64,000 nucleotides of DNA, taken from Skeletonema tropicum (Eukaryota > Bacillariophyta > Thalassiosirophyceae > Thalassiosirales > Thalassiosiraceae). Below the pieces are notes generated by a model. The model did not search any database, was not told the DNA's origin, and saw only the letters and a program-made list of their open reading frames with translations. The translations under genes were made by a program, and so were the position numbers. Where the stretch lies: NCBI GenBank assembly GCA_037178625.1, contig CM074143.1, positions 2,046,001 through 2,110,000 of the forward strand, given 5' to 3'. Below, piece by piece: positions 44,231 through 55,980 of this stretch; within the stretch, counting starts at the first letter, position 1; every line of letters starts with the position of its first letter.

Positions 44231-44865
44231 CTACTCCTCATCAAAGAAATCATACTCCTCATCCTCATCATCGTCATCGTCATCGCCGACGAAGCCAAGG
44301 TCTTTGACGACAACGCGTTTTGCTACGCATCTGCGGCTGCGCCTTTTCTGATTCTTCCAGCGATTGATTTTTTTCCCATTCTTGCGCTTACTCGAGTTGC
44401 TCCAGCTTTTGCTCCAGCTAGTAACCCATTTGCATCTACGGGCCCTGAGGCAAAGCTTCTTTCCGCGGCCCCTGCATTGAACGGCTAGGAAAATTGGGTC
44501 ATCCTCGGACTCGAACTCCTCGGACGGAGCGGTAATTCCCTCACCGTCATATTCAAATTCAAATCCACTAACAGGAAACTCGTCGGACGGAGCAGTAATT
44601 CCCTCACCGTCATTTTCAAATTCAAATCCACTAACAGGATGCTATGATGCATATTATACAAGTGAGAGTGAAGTGAGAGGCGTCAGTGATTTGAACTTGA
44701 ATCAGTAGAAAGGCTGCAAGGCAAGGCAAGGCGAAACACATGAACTGACTTATCAAACGAACGGAACAAATAACAATGCAAACTTACAGCCACAGCGGCA
44801 GAGACAGCTCCTGGAGCGGTTGAGAGAAGAGCTAAGGCGGCGGAGATAATAAGATGAAGCTTCAT
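44231..44865 (-). CDS. Array copy 12 (Arg to Leu beside second Cys)
   Basis: KKRC becomes KKLC, a change shared only with copy 14. Five upstream minisatellite copies with one extra A just before them. Confidence 0.72.
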
Positions 44866-45581
44866 GATTTTTGAGATATCGTTTAATCTGTTGCTGTTGA
44901 TAAAATTATGGCAGGATCAAGATGCCAACCCCTCATGAAATGGTTCACGCTGGTGTTCCAGAAAACAGTTCACACTTGTGTCGGTTCACACTTGTGTCGG
45001 TTCACACTTGTGTCGGTTCACACTTGTGTCGGTTCACACTTGTGTTTTTCTCATCGTTCCCCTCTGTAGGAGGCAAAGGCGTGTTGTTCATTTCCCTGTC
45101 CAAGCGTGGATGGAGCGTTGACCCGGCCTCGCAGGTACAGGTAAGTTCCTTCTTGCAGTTGCAGGCGGGACAAAGGTCTTTCGATTTCAAAGGAAGATAC
45201 AGATGCAACTGATAAAAGGTTGGACTTTCTGCCAATGCCAATACCAATACGTGGTGCACAAGTGCTGGTAAAAGAGATGAAAAGAGTGGCAACAATCGTT
45301 ACAATGAAAGATAATGCAGCATGTCACTCTTGCGACGAGTTTTCAGGAATTGTTTTTACTATTGGATAAGAATATTTGAACGTGACCTGACGTGCAGTTG
45401 CACACACATTTGCTCCTACCAGATAGTAGAGTGCTTTTGAAAGTTCTCTCTCTGATTGCCCTTACCCTTAGCCACCAACACCAACACTCTTAACTACTCC
45501 AACACTCACATTTGCTCCTACAGATAAGAGTGCATTTGAAAATTCTCCTCCTGATTGCCCCCAGCCGCCAACACTCTTAAC

Positions 45582-46216
45582 CTACTCCTCATCAAAGAAA
45601 TCATACTCCTCATCCTCATCATCGTCATCGTCATCGCCGACGAAGCCAAGGTCTTTGACGACAACGCGTTTTGCTACGCATCTGCGGCTGCGCCTTTTCT
45701 GATTCTTCCAGCGATTGATTTTTTTCCCATTCTTGCGCTTACTCGAGTTGCTCCAGCTTTTGCTCCAGCTAGTAACCCATTTGCATCTACGGGCCCTGAG
45801 GCAACGCTTCTTTCCGCGGCCCCTGCATTGAACGGCTAGGAAAATTGGGTCATCCTCGGACTCGAACTCCTCGGACGGAGCGGTAATTCCCTCACCGTCA
45901 TATTCAAATTCAAATCCACTAACAGGAAACTCGTCGGACGGAGCAGTAATTCCCTCACCGTCATTTTCAAATTCAAATCCACTAACAGGATGCTATGATG
46001 CATATTATACAAGTGAGAGTGAAGTGAGAGGCGTCAGTGATTTGAACTTGAATCAGTAGAAAGGCTGCAAGGCAAGGCAAGGCGAAACACATGAACTGAC
46101 TTATCAAACGAACGGAACAAATAACAATGCAAACTTACAGCCACAGCGGCAGAGACAGCTCCTGGAGCGGTTGAGAGAAGAGCTAAGGCGGCGGAGATAA
46201 TAAGATGAAGCTTCAT
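45582..46216 (-). CDS. Array copy 13
   Basis: The protein is as in copy 1, lying between two KKLC copies. Four upstream minisatellite copies. Confidence 0.73.
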
Positions 46217-46915
46217 GATTTTTGAGATATCGTTTAATCTGTTGCTGTTGATAAAATTATGGCAGGATCAAGATGCCAACCCCTCATGAAATGGTTCACG
46301 CTGGTGTTCCAGAAACAGTTCACACTTGTGTCGGTTCACACTTGTGTCGGTTCACACTTGTGTCGGTTCACACTTGTGTTTTTCTCATCGTTCCCCTCTG
46401 TAGGAGGCAAAGGCGTGTTGTTCATTTCCCTGTCCAAGCGTGGATGGAGCGTTGACCCGGCCTCGCAGGTACAGGTAAGTTCCTTCTTGCAGTTGCAGGC
46501 GGGACAAAGGTCTTTCGATTTCAAAGGAAGATACAGATGCAACTGATAAAAGGTTGGACTTTCTGCCAATGCCAATACCAATACGTGGTGCACAAGTGCT
46601 GGTAAAAGAGATGAAAAGAGTGGCAACAATCGTTACAATGAAAGATAATGCAGCATGTCACTCTTGCGACGAGTTTTCAGGAATTGTTTTTACTATTGGA
46701 TAAGAATATTTGAACGTGACCTGACGTGCAGTTGCACACACATTTGCTCCTACCAGATAGTAGAGTGCTTTTGAAAGTTCTCTCTCTGATTGCCCTTACC
46801 CTTAGCCACCAACATCAACACTCTTAACTACTCCAACACTCACATTTGCTCCTACAGATAAGAGTGCATTTGAAAATTCTCCTCCTGATTGCCCCCAGCC
46901 GCCAACACTCTTAAC

Positions 46916-47550
46916 CTACTCCTCATCAAAGAAATCATACTCCTCATCCTCATCATCGTCATCGTCATCGCCGACGAAGCCAAGGTCTTTGACGACAACG
47001 CGTTTTGCTACGCATCTGCGGCTGCGCCTTTTCTGATTCTTCCAGCGATTGATTTTTTTCCCATTCTTGCGCTTACTCGAGTTGCTCCAGCTTTTGCTCC
47101 AGCTAGTAACCCATTTGCATCTACGGGCCCTGAGGCAAAGCTTCTTTCCGCGGCCCCTGCATTGAACGGCTAGGAAAATTGGGTCATCCTCGGACTCGAA
47201 CTCCTCGGACGGAGCGGTAATTCCCTCACCGTCATATTCAAATTCAAATCCACTAACAGGAAACTCGTCGGACGGAGCAGTAATTCCCTCACCGTCATTT
47301 TCAAATTCAAATCCACTAACAGGATGCTATGATGCATATTATACAAGTGAGAGTGAAGTGAGAGGCGTCAGTGATTTGAACTTGAATCAGTAGAAAGGCT
47401 GCAAGGCAAGGCAAGGCGAAACACATGAACTGACTTATCAAACGAACGGAACAAATAACAATGCAAACTTACAGCCACAGCGGCAGAGACAGCTCCTGGA
47501 GCGGTTGAGAGAAGAGCTAAGGCGGCGGAGATAATAAGATGAAGCTTCAT
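46916..47550 (-). CDS. Array copy 14 (Arg to Leu variant)
   Basis: It carries the same KKLC variant as copy 12, plus a C to T in the 3' flank near 46815. Four upstream minisatellite copies. Confidence 0.72.
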
Positions 47551-48250
47551 GATTTTTGAGATATCGTTTAATCTGTTGCTGTTGATAAAATTATGGCAGG
47601 ATCAAGATGCCAACCCCTCATGAAATGGTTCACGCTGGTGTTCCAGAAACAGTTCACACTTGTGTCGGTTCACACTTGTGTCGGTTCACACTTGTGTCGG
47701 TTCACACTTGTGTTTTTCTCATCGTTCCCCTCTGTAGGAGGCAAAGGCGTGTTGTTCATTTCCCTGTCCAAGCGTGGATGGAGCGTTGACCCGGCCTCGC
47801 AGGTACAGGTAAGTTCCTTCTTGCAGTTGCAGGCGGGACAAAGGTCTTTCGATTTCAAAGGAAGATACAGATGCAACTGATAAAAGGTTGGACTTTCTGC
47901 CAATGCCAATACCAATACGTGGTGCACAAGTGCTGGTAAAAGAGATGAAAAGAGTGGCAACAATCGTTACAATGAAAGATAATGCAGCATGTCACTCTTG
48001 CGACGAGTTTTCAGGAATTGTTTTTACTATTGGATAAGAATATTTGAACGTGACCTGACGTGCAGTTGCACACACATTTGCTCCTACCAGATAGTAGAGT
48101 GCTTTTGAAAGTTCTCTCTCTGATTGCCCTTACCCTTAGCCACCAACATCCAACACTCTTAACTACTCCAACACTCACATTTGCTCCTACAGATAAGAGT
48201 GCATTTGAAAATTCTCCTCCTGATTGCCCCCAGCCGCCAACACTCTTAAC

Positions 48251-48885
48251 CTACTCCTCATCAAAGAAATCATACTCCTCATCCTCATCATCGTCATCGT
48301 CATCGCCGACGAAGCCAAGGTCTTTGACGACAACGCGTTTTGCTACGCATCTGCGGCTGCGCCTTTTCTGATTCTTCCAGCGATTGATTTTTTTCCCATT
48401 CTTGCGCTTACTCGAGTTGCTCCAGCTTTTGCTCCAGCTAGTAACCCATTTGCATCTACGGGCCCTGAGGCAACGCTTCTTTCCGCGGCCCCTGCATTGA
48501 ACGGCTAGGAAAATTGGGTCATCCTCGGACTCGAACTCCTCGGACGGAGCGGTAATTCCCTCACCGTCATATTCAAATTTAAATCCACTAACAGGAAACT
48601 CGTCGGACGGAGCAGTAATTCCCTCACCGTCATTTTCAAATTCAAATCCACTAACAGGATGCTATGATGCATATTATACAAGTGAGAGTGAAGTGAGAGG
48701 CGTCAGTGATTTGAACTTGAATCAGTAGAAAGGCTGCAAGGCAAGGCAAGGCGAAACACATGAACTGACTTATCAAACGAACGGAACAAATAACAATGCA
48801 AACTTACAGCCACAGCGGCAGAGACAGCTCCTGGAGCGGTTGAGAGAAGAGCTAAGGCGGCGGAGATAATAAGATGAAGCTTCAT
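48251..48885 (-). CDS. Array copy 15 (Glu to Lys in second acidic repeat)
   Basis: FEFEYD becomes FKFEYD, as in copy 11. One extra C lies in the 3' flank near 48149. A private C to T is in the upstream exon-like module (49126). Four upstream minisatellite copies. Confidence 0.72.
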
Positions 48886-49584
48886 GATTTTTGAGATATC
48901 GTTTAATCTGTTGCTGTTGATAAAATTATGGCAGGATCAAGATGCCAACCCCTCATGAAATGGTTCACGCTGGTGTTCCAGAAACAGTTCACACTTGTGT
49001 CGGTTCACACTTGTGTCGGTTCACACTTGTGTCGGTTCACACTTGTGTTTTTCTCATCGTTCCCCTCTGTAGGAGGCAAAGGCGTGTTGTTCATTTCCCT
49101 GTCCAAGCGTGGATGGAGCGTTGACCTGGCCTCGCAGGTACAGGTAAGTTCCTTCTTGCAGTTGCAGGCGGGACAAAGGTCTTTCGATTTCAAAGGAAGA
49201 TACAGATGCAACTGATAAAAGGTTGGACTTTCTGCCAATGCCAATACCAATACGTGGTGCACAAGTGCTGGTAAAAGAGATGAAAAGAGTGGCAACAATC
49301 GTTACAATGAAAGATAATGCAGCATGTCACTCTTGCGACGAGTTTTCAGGAATTGTTTTTACTATTGGATAAGAATATTTGAACGTGACCTGACGTGCAG
49401 TTGCACACACATTTGCTCCTACCAGATAGTAGAGTGCTTTTGAAAGTTCTCTCTCTGATTGCCCTTACCCTTAGCCACCAACACCAACACTCTTAACTAC
49501 TCCAACACTCACATTTGCTCCTACAGATAAGAGTGCATTTGAAAATTCTCCTCCTGATTGCCCCCAGCCGCCAACACTCTTAAC

Positions 49585-50219
49585 CTACTCCTCATCAAAG
49601 AAATCATACTCCTCATCCTCATCATCGTCATCGTCATCGCCGACGAAGCCAAGGTCTTTGACGACAACGCGTTTTGCTACGCATCTGCGGCTGCGCCTTT
49701 TCTGATTCTTCCAGCGATTGATTTTTTTCCCATTCTTGCGCTTACTCGAGTTGCTCCAGCTTTTGCTCCAGCTAGTAACCCATTTGCATCTACGGGCCCT
49801 GAGGCAACGCTTCTTTCCGCGGCCCCTGCATTGAACGGCTAGGAAAATTGGGTCATCCTCGGACTCGAACTCCTCGGACGGAGCGGTAATTCCCTCACCG
49901 TCATATTCAAATTCAAATCCACTAACAGGAAACTCGTCGGACGGAGCAGTAATTCCCTCACCGTCATTTTCAAATTCAAATCCACTAACAGGATGCTATG
50001 ATGCATATTATACAAGTGAGAGTGAAGTGAGAGGCGTCAGTGATTTGAACTTGAATCAGTAGAAAGGCTGCAAGGCAAGGCAAGGCGAAACACATGAACT
50101 GACTTATCAAACGAACGGAACAAATAACAATGCAAACTTACAGCCACAGCGGCAGAGACAGCTCCTGGAGCGGTTGAGAGAAGAGCTAAGGCGGCGGAGA
50201 TAATAAGATGAAGCTTCAT
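49585..50219 (-). CDS. Array copy 16
   Basis: The protein is as in copy 1. The upstream minisatellite has four copies, with a 6-base ACTTGT duplication inside the third (about 50364). Confidence 0.73.
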
Positions 50220-50924
50220 GATTTTTGAGATATCGTTTAATCTGTTGCTGTTGATAAAATTATGGCAGGATCAAGATGCCAACCCCTCATGAAATGGTTC
50301 ACGCTGGTGTTCCAGAAACAGTTCACACTTGTGTCGGTTCACACTTGTGTCGGTTCACACTTGTACTTGTGTCGGTTCACACTTGTGTTTTTCTCATCGT
50401 TCCCCTCTGTAGGAGGCAAAGGCGTGTTGTTCATTTCCCTGTCCAAGCGTGGATGGAGCGTTGACCCGGCCTCGCAGGTACAGGTAAGTTCCTTCTTGCA
50501 GTTGCAGGCGGGACAAAGGTCTTTCGATTTCAAAGGAAGATACAGATGCAACTGATAAAAGGTTGGACTTTCTGCCAATGCCAATACCAATACGTGGTGC
50601 ACAAGTGCTGGTAAAAGAGATGAAAAGAGTGGCAACAATCGTTACAATGAAAGATAATGCAGCATGTCACTCTTGCGACGAGTTTTCAGGAATTGTTTTT
50701 ACTATTGGATAAGAATATTTGAACGTGACCTGACGTGCAGTTGCACACACATTTGCTCCTACCAGATAGTAGAGTGCTTTTGAAAGTTCTCTCTCTGATT
50801 GCCCTTACCCTTAGCCACCAACACCAACACTCTTAACTACTCCAACACTCACATTTGCTCCTACAGATAAGAGTGCATTTGAAAATTCTCCTCCTGATTG
50901 CCCCCAGCCGCCAACACTCTTAAC

Positions 50925-51559
50925 CTACTCCTCATCAAAGAAATCATACTCCTCATCCTCATCATCGTCATCGTCATCGCCGACGAAGCCAAGGTCTTTG
51001 ACGACAACGCGTTTTGCTACGCATCTGCGGCTGCGCCTTTTCTGATTCTTCCAGCGATTGATTTTTTTCCCATTCTTGCGCTTACTCGAGTTGCTCCAGC
51101 TTTTGCTCCAGCTAGTAACCCATTTGCATCTACGGGCCCTGAGGCAACGCTTCTTTCCGCGGCCCCTGCATTGAACGGCTAGGAAAATTGGGTCATCCTC
51201 GGACTCGAACTCCTCGGACGGAGCGGTAATTCCCTCACCGTCATATTCAAATTCAAATCCACTAACAGGAAACTCGTCGGACGGAGCAGTAATTCCCTCA
51301 CCGTCATTTTCAAATTCAAATCCACTAACAGGATGCTATGATGCATATTATACAAGTGAGAGTGAAGTGAGAGGCGTCAGTGATTTGAACTTGAATCAGT
51401 AGAAAGGCTGCAAGGCAAGGCAAGGCGAAACACATGAACTGACTTATCAAACGAACGGAACAAATAACAATGCAAACTTACAGCCACAGCGGCAGAGACA
51501 GCTCCTGGAGCGGTTGAGAGAAGAGCTAAGGCGGCGGAGATAATAAGATGAAGCTTCAT
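50925..51559 (-). CDS. Array copy 17
   Basis: The protein is as in copy 1. Four upstream minisatellite copies. Confidence 0.73.
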
Positions 51560-52258
51560 GATTTTTGAGATATCGTTTAATCTGTTGCTGTTGATAAAAT
51601 TATGGCAGGATCAAGATGCCAACCCCTCATGAAATGGTTCACGCTGGTGTTCCAGAAACAGTTCACACTTGTGTCGGTTCACACTTGTGTCGGTTCACAC
51701 TTGTGTCGGTTCACACTTGTGTTTTTCTCATCGTTCCCCTCTGTAGGAGGCAAAGGCGTGTTGTTCATTTCCCTGTCCAAGCGTGGATGGAGCGTTGACC
51801 CGGCCTCGCAGGTACAGGTAAGTTCCTTCTTGCAGTTGCAGGCGGGACAAAGGTCTTTCGATTTCAAAGGAAGATACAGATGCAACTGATAAAAGGTTGG
51901 ACTTTCTGCCAATGCCAATACCAATACGTGGTGCACAAGTGCTGGTAAAAGAGATGAAAAGAGTGGCAACAATCGTTACAATGAAAGATAATGCAGCATG
52001 TCACTCTTGCGACGAGTTTTCAGGAATTGTTTTTACTATTGGATAAGAATATTTGAACGTGACCTGACGTGCAGTTGCACACACATTTGCTCCTACCAGA
52101 TAGTAGAGTGCTTTTGAAAGTTCTCTCTCTGATTGCCCTTACCCTTAGCCACCAACACCAACACTCTTAACTACTCCAACACTCACATTTGCTCCTACAG
52201 ATAAGAGTGCATTTGAAAATTCTCCTCCTGATTGCCCCCAGCCGCCAACACTCTTAAC

Positions 52259-52892
52259 CTACTCCTCATCAAAGAAATCATACTCCTCATCCTCATCATC
52301 GTCATCGTCATCGCCGACGAAGCCAAGGTCTTTGACGACAACGCGTTTTGCTACGCATCTGCGGCTGCGCCTTTTCTGATTCTTCCAGCGATTGATTTTT
52401 TTCCCATTCTTGCGCTTACTCGAGTTGCTCCAGCTTTTGCTCCAGCTAGTAACCCATTTGCATCTACGGGCCCTGAGGCAACGCTTCTTTCCGCGGCCCC
52501 TGCATTGAACGGCTAGGAAAATTGGGTCATCCTCGGACTCGAACTCCTCGGACGGAGCGGTAATTCCCTCACCGTCATATTCAAATTCAAATCCACTAAC
52601 AGGAAACTCGTCGGACGGAGCAGTAATTCCCTCACCGTCATTTTCAAATTCAAATCCACTAACAGGATGCTATGATGCATATTATACAAGTGAGAGTGAA
52701 GTGAGAGGCGTCAGTGATTTGAACTTGAATCAGTAGAAAGGCTGCAAGGCAAGGCAAGGCGAAACACATGAACTGACTTATCAAACGAACGGAACAAATA
52801 ACAATGCAAACTTACAGCCACAGCGGCAGAGACAGCTCCTGGAGCGGTTGAGAGAAGAGCTAAGGCGGCGGAGATAATAAATGAAGCTTCAT
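52259..52892 (-). pseudogene. Array copy 18, frameshifted in the signal peptide
   Basis: One G is missing in ATAATAAATGAAGC (about 52879-52881). The minus-strand frame leaves the signal peptide after four codons and stops soon after. Exon 2 is intact. Four upstream minisatellite copies. Confidence 0.78.
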
Positions 52893-53591
52893 GATTTTTG
52901 AGATATCGTTTAATCTGTTGCTGTTGATAAAATTATGGCAGGATCAAGATGCCAACCCCTCATGAAATGGTTCACGCTGGTGTTCCAGAAACAGTTCACA
53001 CTTGTGTCGGTTCACACTTGTGTCGGTTCACACTTGTGTCGGTTCACACTTGTGTTTTTCTCATCGTTCCCCTCTGTAGGAGGCAAAGGCGTGTTGTTCA
53101 TTTCCCTGTCCAAGCGTGGATGGAGCGTTGACCCGGCCTCGCAGGTACAGGTAAGTTCCTTCTTGCAGTTGCAGGCGGGACAAAGGTCTTTCGATTTCAA
53201 AGGAAGATACAGATGCAACTGATAAAAGGTTGGACTTTCTGCCAATGCCAATACCAATACGTGGTGCACAAGTGCTGGTAAAAGAGATGAAAAGAGTGGC
53301 AACAATCGTTACAATGAAAGATAATGCAGCATGTCACTCTTGCGACGAGTTTTCAGGAATTGTTTTTACTATTGGATAAGAATATTTGAACGTGACCTGA
53401 CGTGCAGTTGCACACACATTTGCTCCTACCAGATAGTAGAGTGCTTTTGAAAGTTCTCTCTCTGATTGCCCTTACCCTTAGCCACCAACACCAACACTCT
53501 TAACTACTCCAACACTCACATTTGCTCCTACAGATAAGAGTGCATTTGAAAATTCTCCTCCTGATTGCCCCCAGCCGCCAACACTCTTAAC

Positions 53592-54226
53592 CTACTCCTC
53601 ATCAAAGAAATCATACTCCTCATCCTCATCATCGTCATCGTCATCGCCGACGAAGCCAAGGTCTTTGACGACAACGCGTTTTGCTACGCATCTGCGGCTG
53701 CGCCTTTTCTGATTCTTCCAGCGATTGATTTTTTTCCCATTCTTGCGCTTACTCGAGTTGCTCCAGCTTTTGCTCCAGCTAGTAACCCATTTGCATCTAC
53801 GGGCCCTGAGGCAACGCTTCTTTCCGCGGCCCCTGCATTGAACGGCTAGGAAAATTGGGTCATCCTTGGACTCGAACTCCTCGGACGGAGCGGTAATTCC
53901 CTCACCGTCATATTCAAATTCAAATCCACTAACAGGAAACTCGTCGGACGGAGCAGTAATTCCCTCACCGTCATTTTCAAATTCAAATCCACTAACAGGA
54001 TGCTATGATGCATATTATACAAGTGAGAGTGAAGTGAGAGGCGTCAGTGATTTGAACTTGAATCAGTAGAAAGGCTGCAAGGCAAGGCAAGGCGAAACAC
54101 ATGAACTGACTTATCAAACGAACGGAACAAATAACAATGCAAACTTACAGCCACAGCGGCAGAGACAGCTCCTGGAGCGGTTGAGAGAAGAGCTAAGGCG
54201 GCGGAGATAATAAGATGAAGCTTCAT
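53592..54226 (-). CDS. Array copy 19 (Glu to Lys before the core)
   Basis: FESEDDP becomes FESKDDP through a private change near 53867. Four upstream minisatellite copies. Confidence 0.72.
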
Positions 54227-54925
54227 GATTTTTGAGATATCGTTTAATCTGTTGCTGTTGATAAAATTATGGCAGGATCAAGATGCCAACCCCTCATGAA
54301 ATGGTTCACGCTGGTGTTCCAGAAACAGTTCACACTTGTGTCGGTTCACACTTGTGTCGGTTCACACTTGTGTCGGTTCACACTTGTGTTTTTCTCATCG
54401 TTCCCCTCTGTAGGAGGCAAAGGCGTGTTGTTCATTTCCCTGTCCAAGCGTGGATGGAGCGTTGACCCGGCCTCGCAGGTACAGGTAAGTTCCTTCTTGC
54501 AGTTGCAGGCGGGACAAAGGTCTTTCGATTTCAAAGGAAGATACAGATGCAACTGATAAAAGGTTGGACTTTCTGCCAATGCCAATACCAATACGTGGTG
54601 CACAAGTGCTGGTAAAAGAGATGAAAAGAGTGGCAACAATCGTTACAATGAAAGATAATGCAGCATGTCACTCTTGCGACGAGTTTTCAGGAATTGTTTT
54701 TACTATTGGATAAGAATATTTGAACGTGACCTGACGTGCAGTTGCACACACATTTGCTCCTACCAGATAGTAGAGTGCTTTTGAAAGTTCTCTCTCTGAT
54801 TGCCCTTACCCTTAGCCACCAACACCAACACTCTTAACTACTCCAACACTCACATTTGCTCCTACAGATAAGAGTGCATTTGAAAATTCTCCTCCTGATT
54901 GCCCCCAGCCGCCAACACTCTTAAC

Positions 54926-55560
54926 CTACTCCTCATCAAAGAAATCATACTCCTCATCCTCATCATCGTCATCGTCATCGCCGACGAAGCCAAGGTCTTT
55001 GACGACAACGCGTTTTGCTACGCATCTGCGGCTGCGCCTTTTCTGATTCTTCCAGCGATTGATTTTTTTCCCATTCTTGCGCTTACTCGAGTTGCTCCAG
55101 CTTTTGCTCCAGCTAGTAACCCATTTGCATCTACGGGCCCTGAGGCAACGCTTCTTTCCGCGGCCCCTGCATTGAACGGCTAGGAAAATTGGGTCATCCT
55201 CGGACTCGAACTCCTCGGACGGAGCGGTAATTCCCTCACCGTCATATTCAAATTCAAATCCACTAACAGGAAACTCGTCGGACGGAGCAGTAATTCCCTC
55301 ACCGTCATTTTCAAATTCAAATCCACTAACAGGATGCTATGATGCATATTATACAAGTGAGAGTGAAGTGAGAGGCGTCAGTGATTTGAACTTGAATCAG
55401 TAGAAAGGCTGCAAGGCAAGGCAAGGCGAAACACATGAACTGACTTATCAAACGAACGGAACAAATAACAATGCAAACTTACAGCCACAGCGGCAGAGAC
55501 AGCTCCTGGAGCGGTTGAGAGAAGAGCTAAGGCGGCGGAGATAATAAGATGAAGCTTCAT
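54926..55560 (-). CDS. Array copy 20 (last copy)
   Basis: The protein is as in copy 1. It has a complete upstream region up to the array end at 55909 and four minisatellite copies. It is transcribed away from the plus-strand gene that starts at 55981, so the 420 bp between them could act as a divergent promoter. Confidence 0.73.
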
Positions 55561-55980
55561 GATTTTTGAGATATCGTTTAATCTGTTGCTGTTGATAAAA
55601 TTATGGCAGGATCAAGATGCCAACCCCTCATGAAATGGTTCACGCTGGTGTTCCAGAAACAGTTCACACTTGTGTCGGTTCACACTTGTGTCGGTTCACA
55701 CTTGTGTCGGTTCACACTTGTGTTTTTCTCATCGTTCCCCTCTGTAGGAGGCAAAGGCGTGTTGTTCATTTCCCTGTCCAAGCGTGGATGGAGCGTTGAC
55801 CCGGCCTCGCAGGTACAGGTAAGTTCCTTCTTGCAGTTGCAGGCGGGACAAAGGTCTTTCGATTTCAAAGGAAGATACAGATGCAACTGATAAAAGGTTG
55901 GACTTTCTGAAGATAACATTGAGACTTAGAGTCGACGATTTATTGAATGCCCACCATGCAGAAATCTACTAGTGGTGAAG

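Larger units (their letters stand above)
28928..55909 (-). repeat. Tandem array of 20 gene-bearing units, 1.33-1.37 kb each
   Basis: It starts at TTCGATTTCAAAGG and ends at GGACTTTCTG, the same part of the unit, covering 26,982 bp. Successive gene-to-gene distances are 1350, 1340, 1350, 1350, 1366, 1366, 1366, 1350, 1350, 1372, 1335, 1351, 1334, 1335, 1334, 1340, 1334, 1333 and 1334. After a few small indels every value fits 1334 plus 16 times the extra minisatellite copies. Units are otherwise nearly identical. Shared rare variants in nearby but not always adjacent copies indicate unequal exchange or conversion. Each unit also has a duplicated 3' flank of about 115 bp that includes the stop-codon region. 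Confidence 0.97.
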
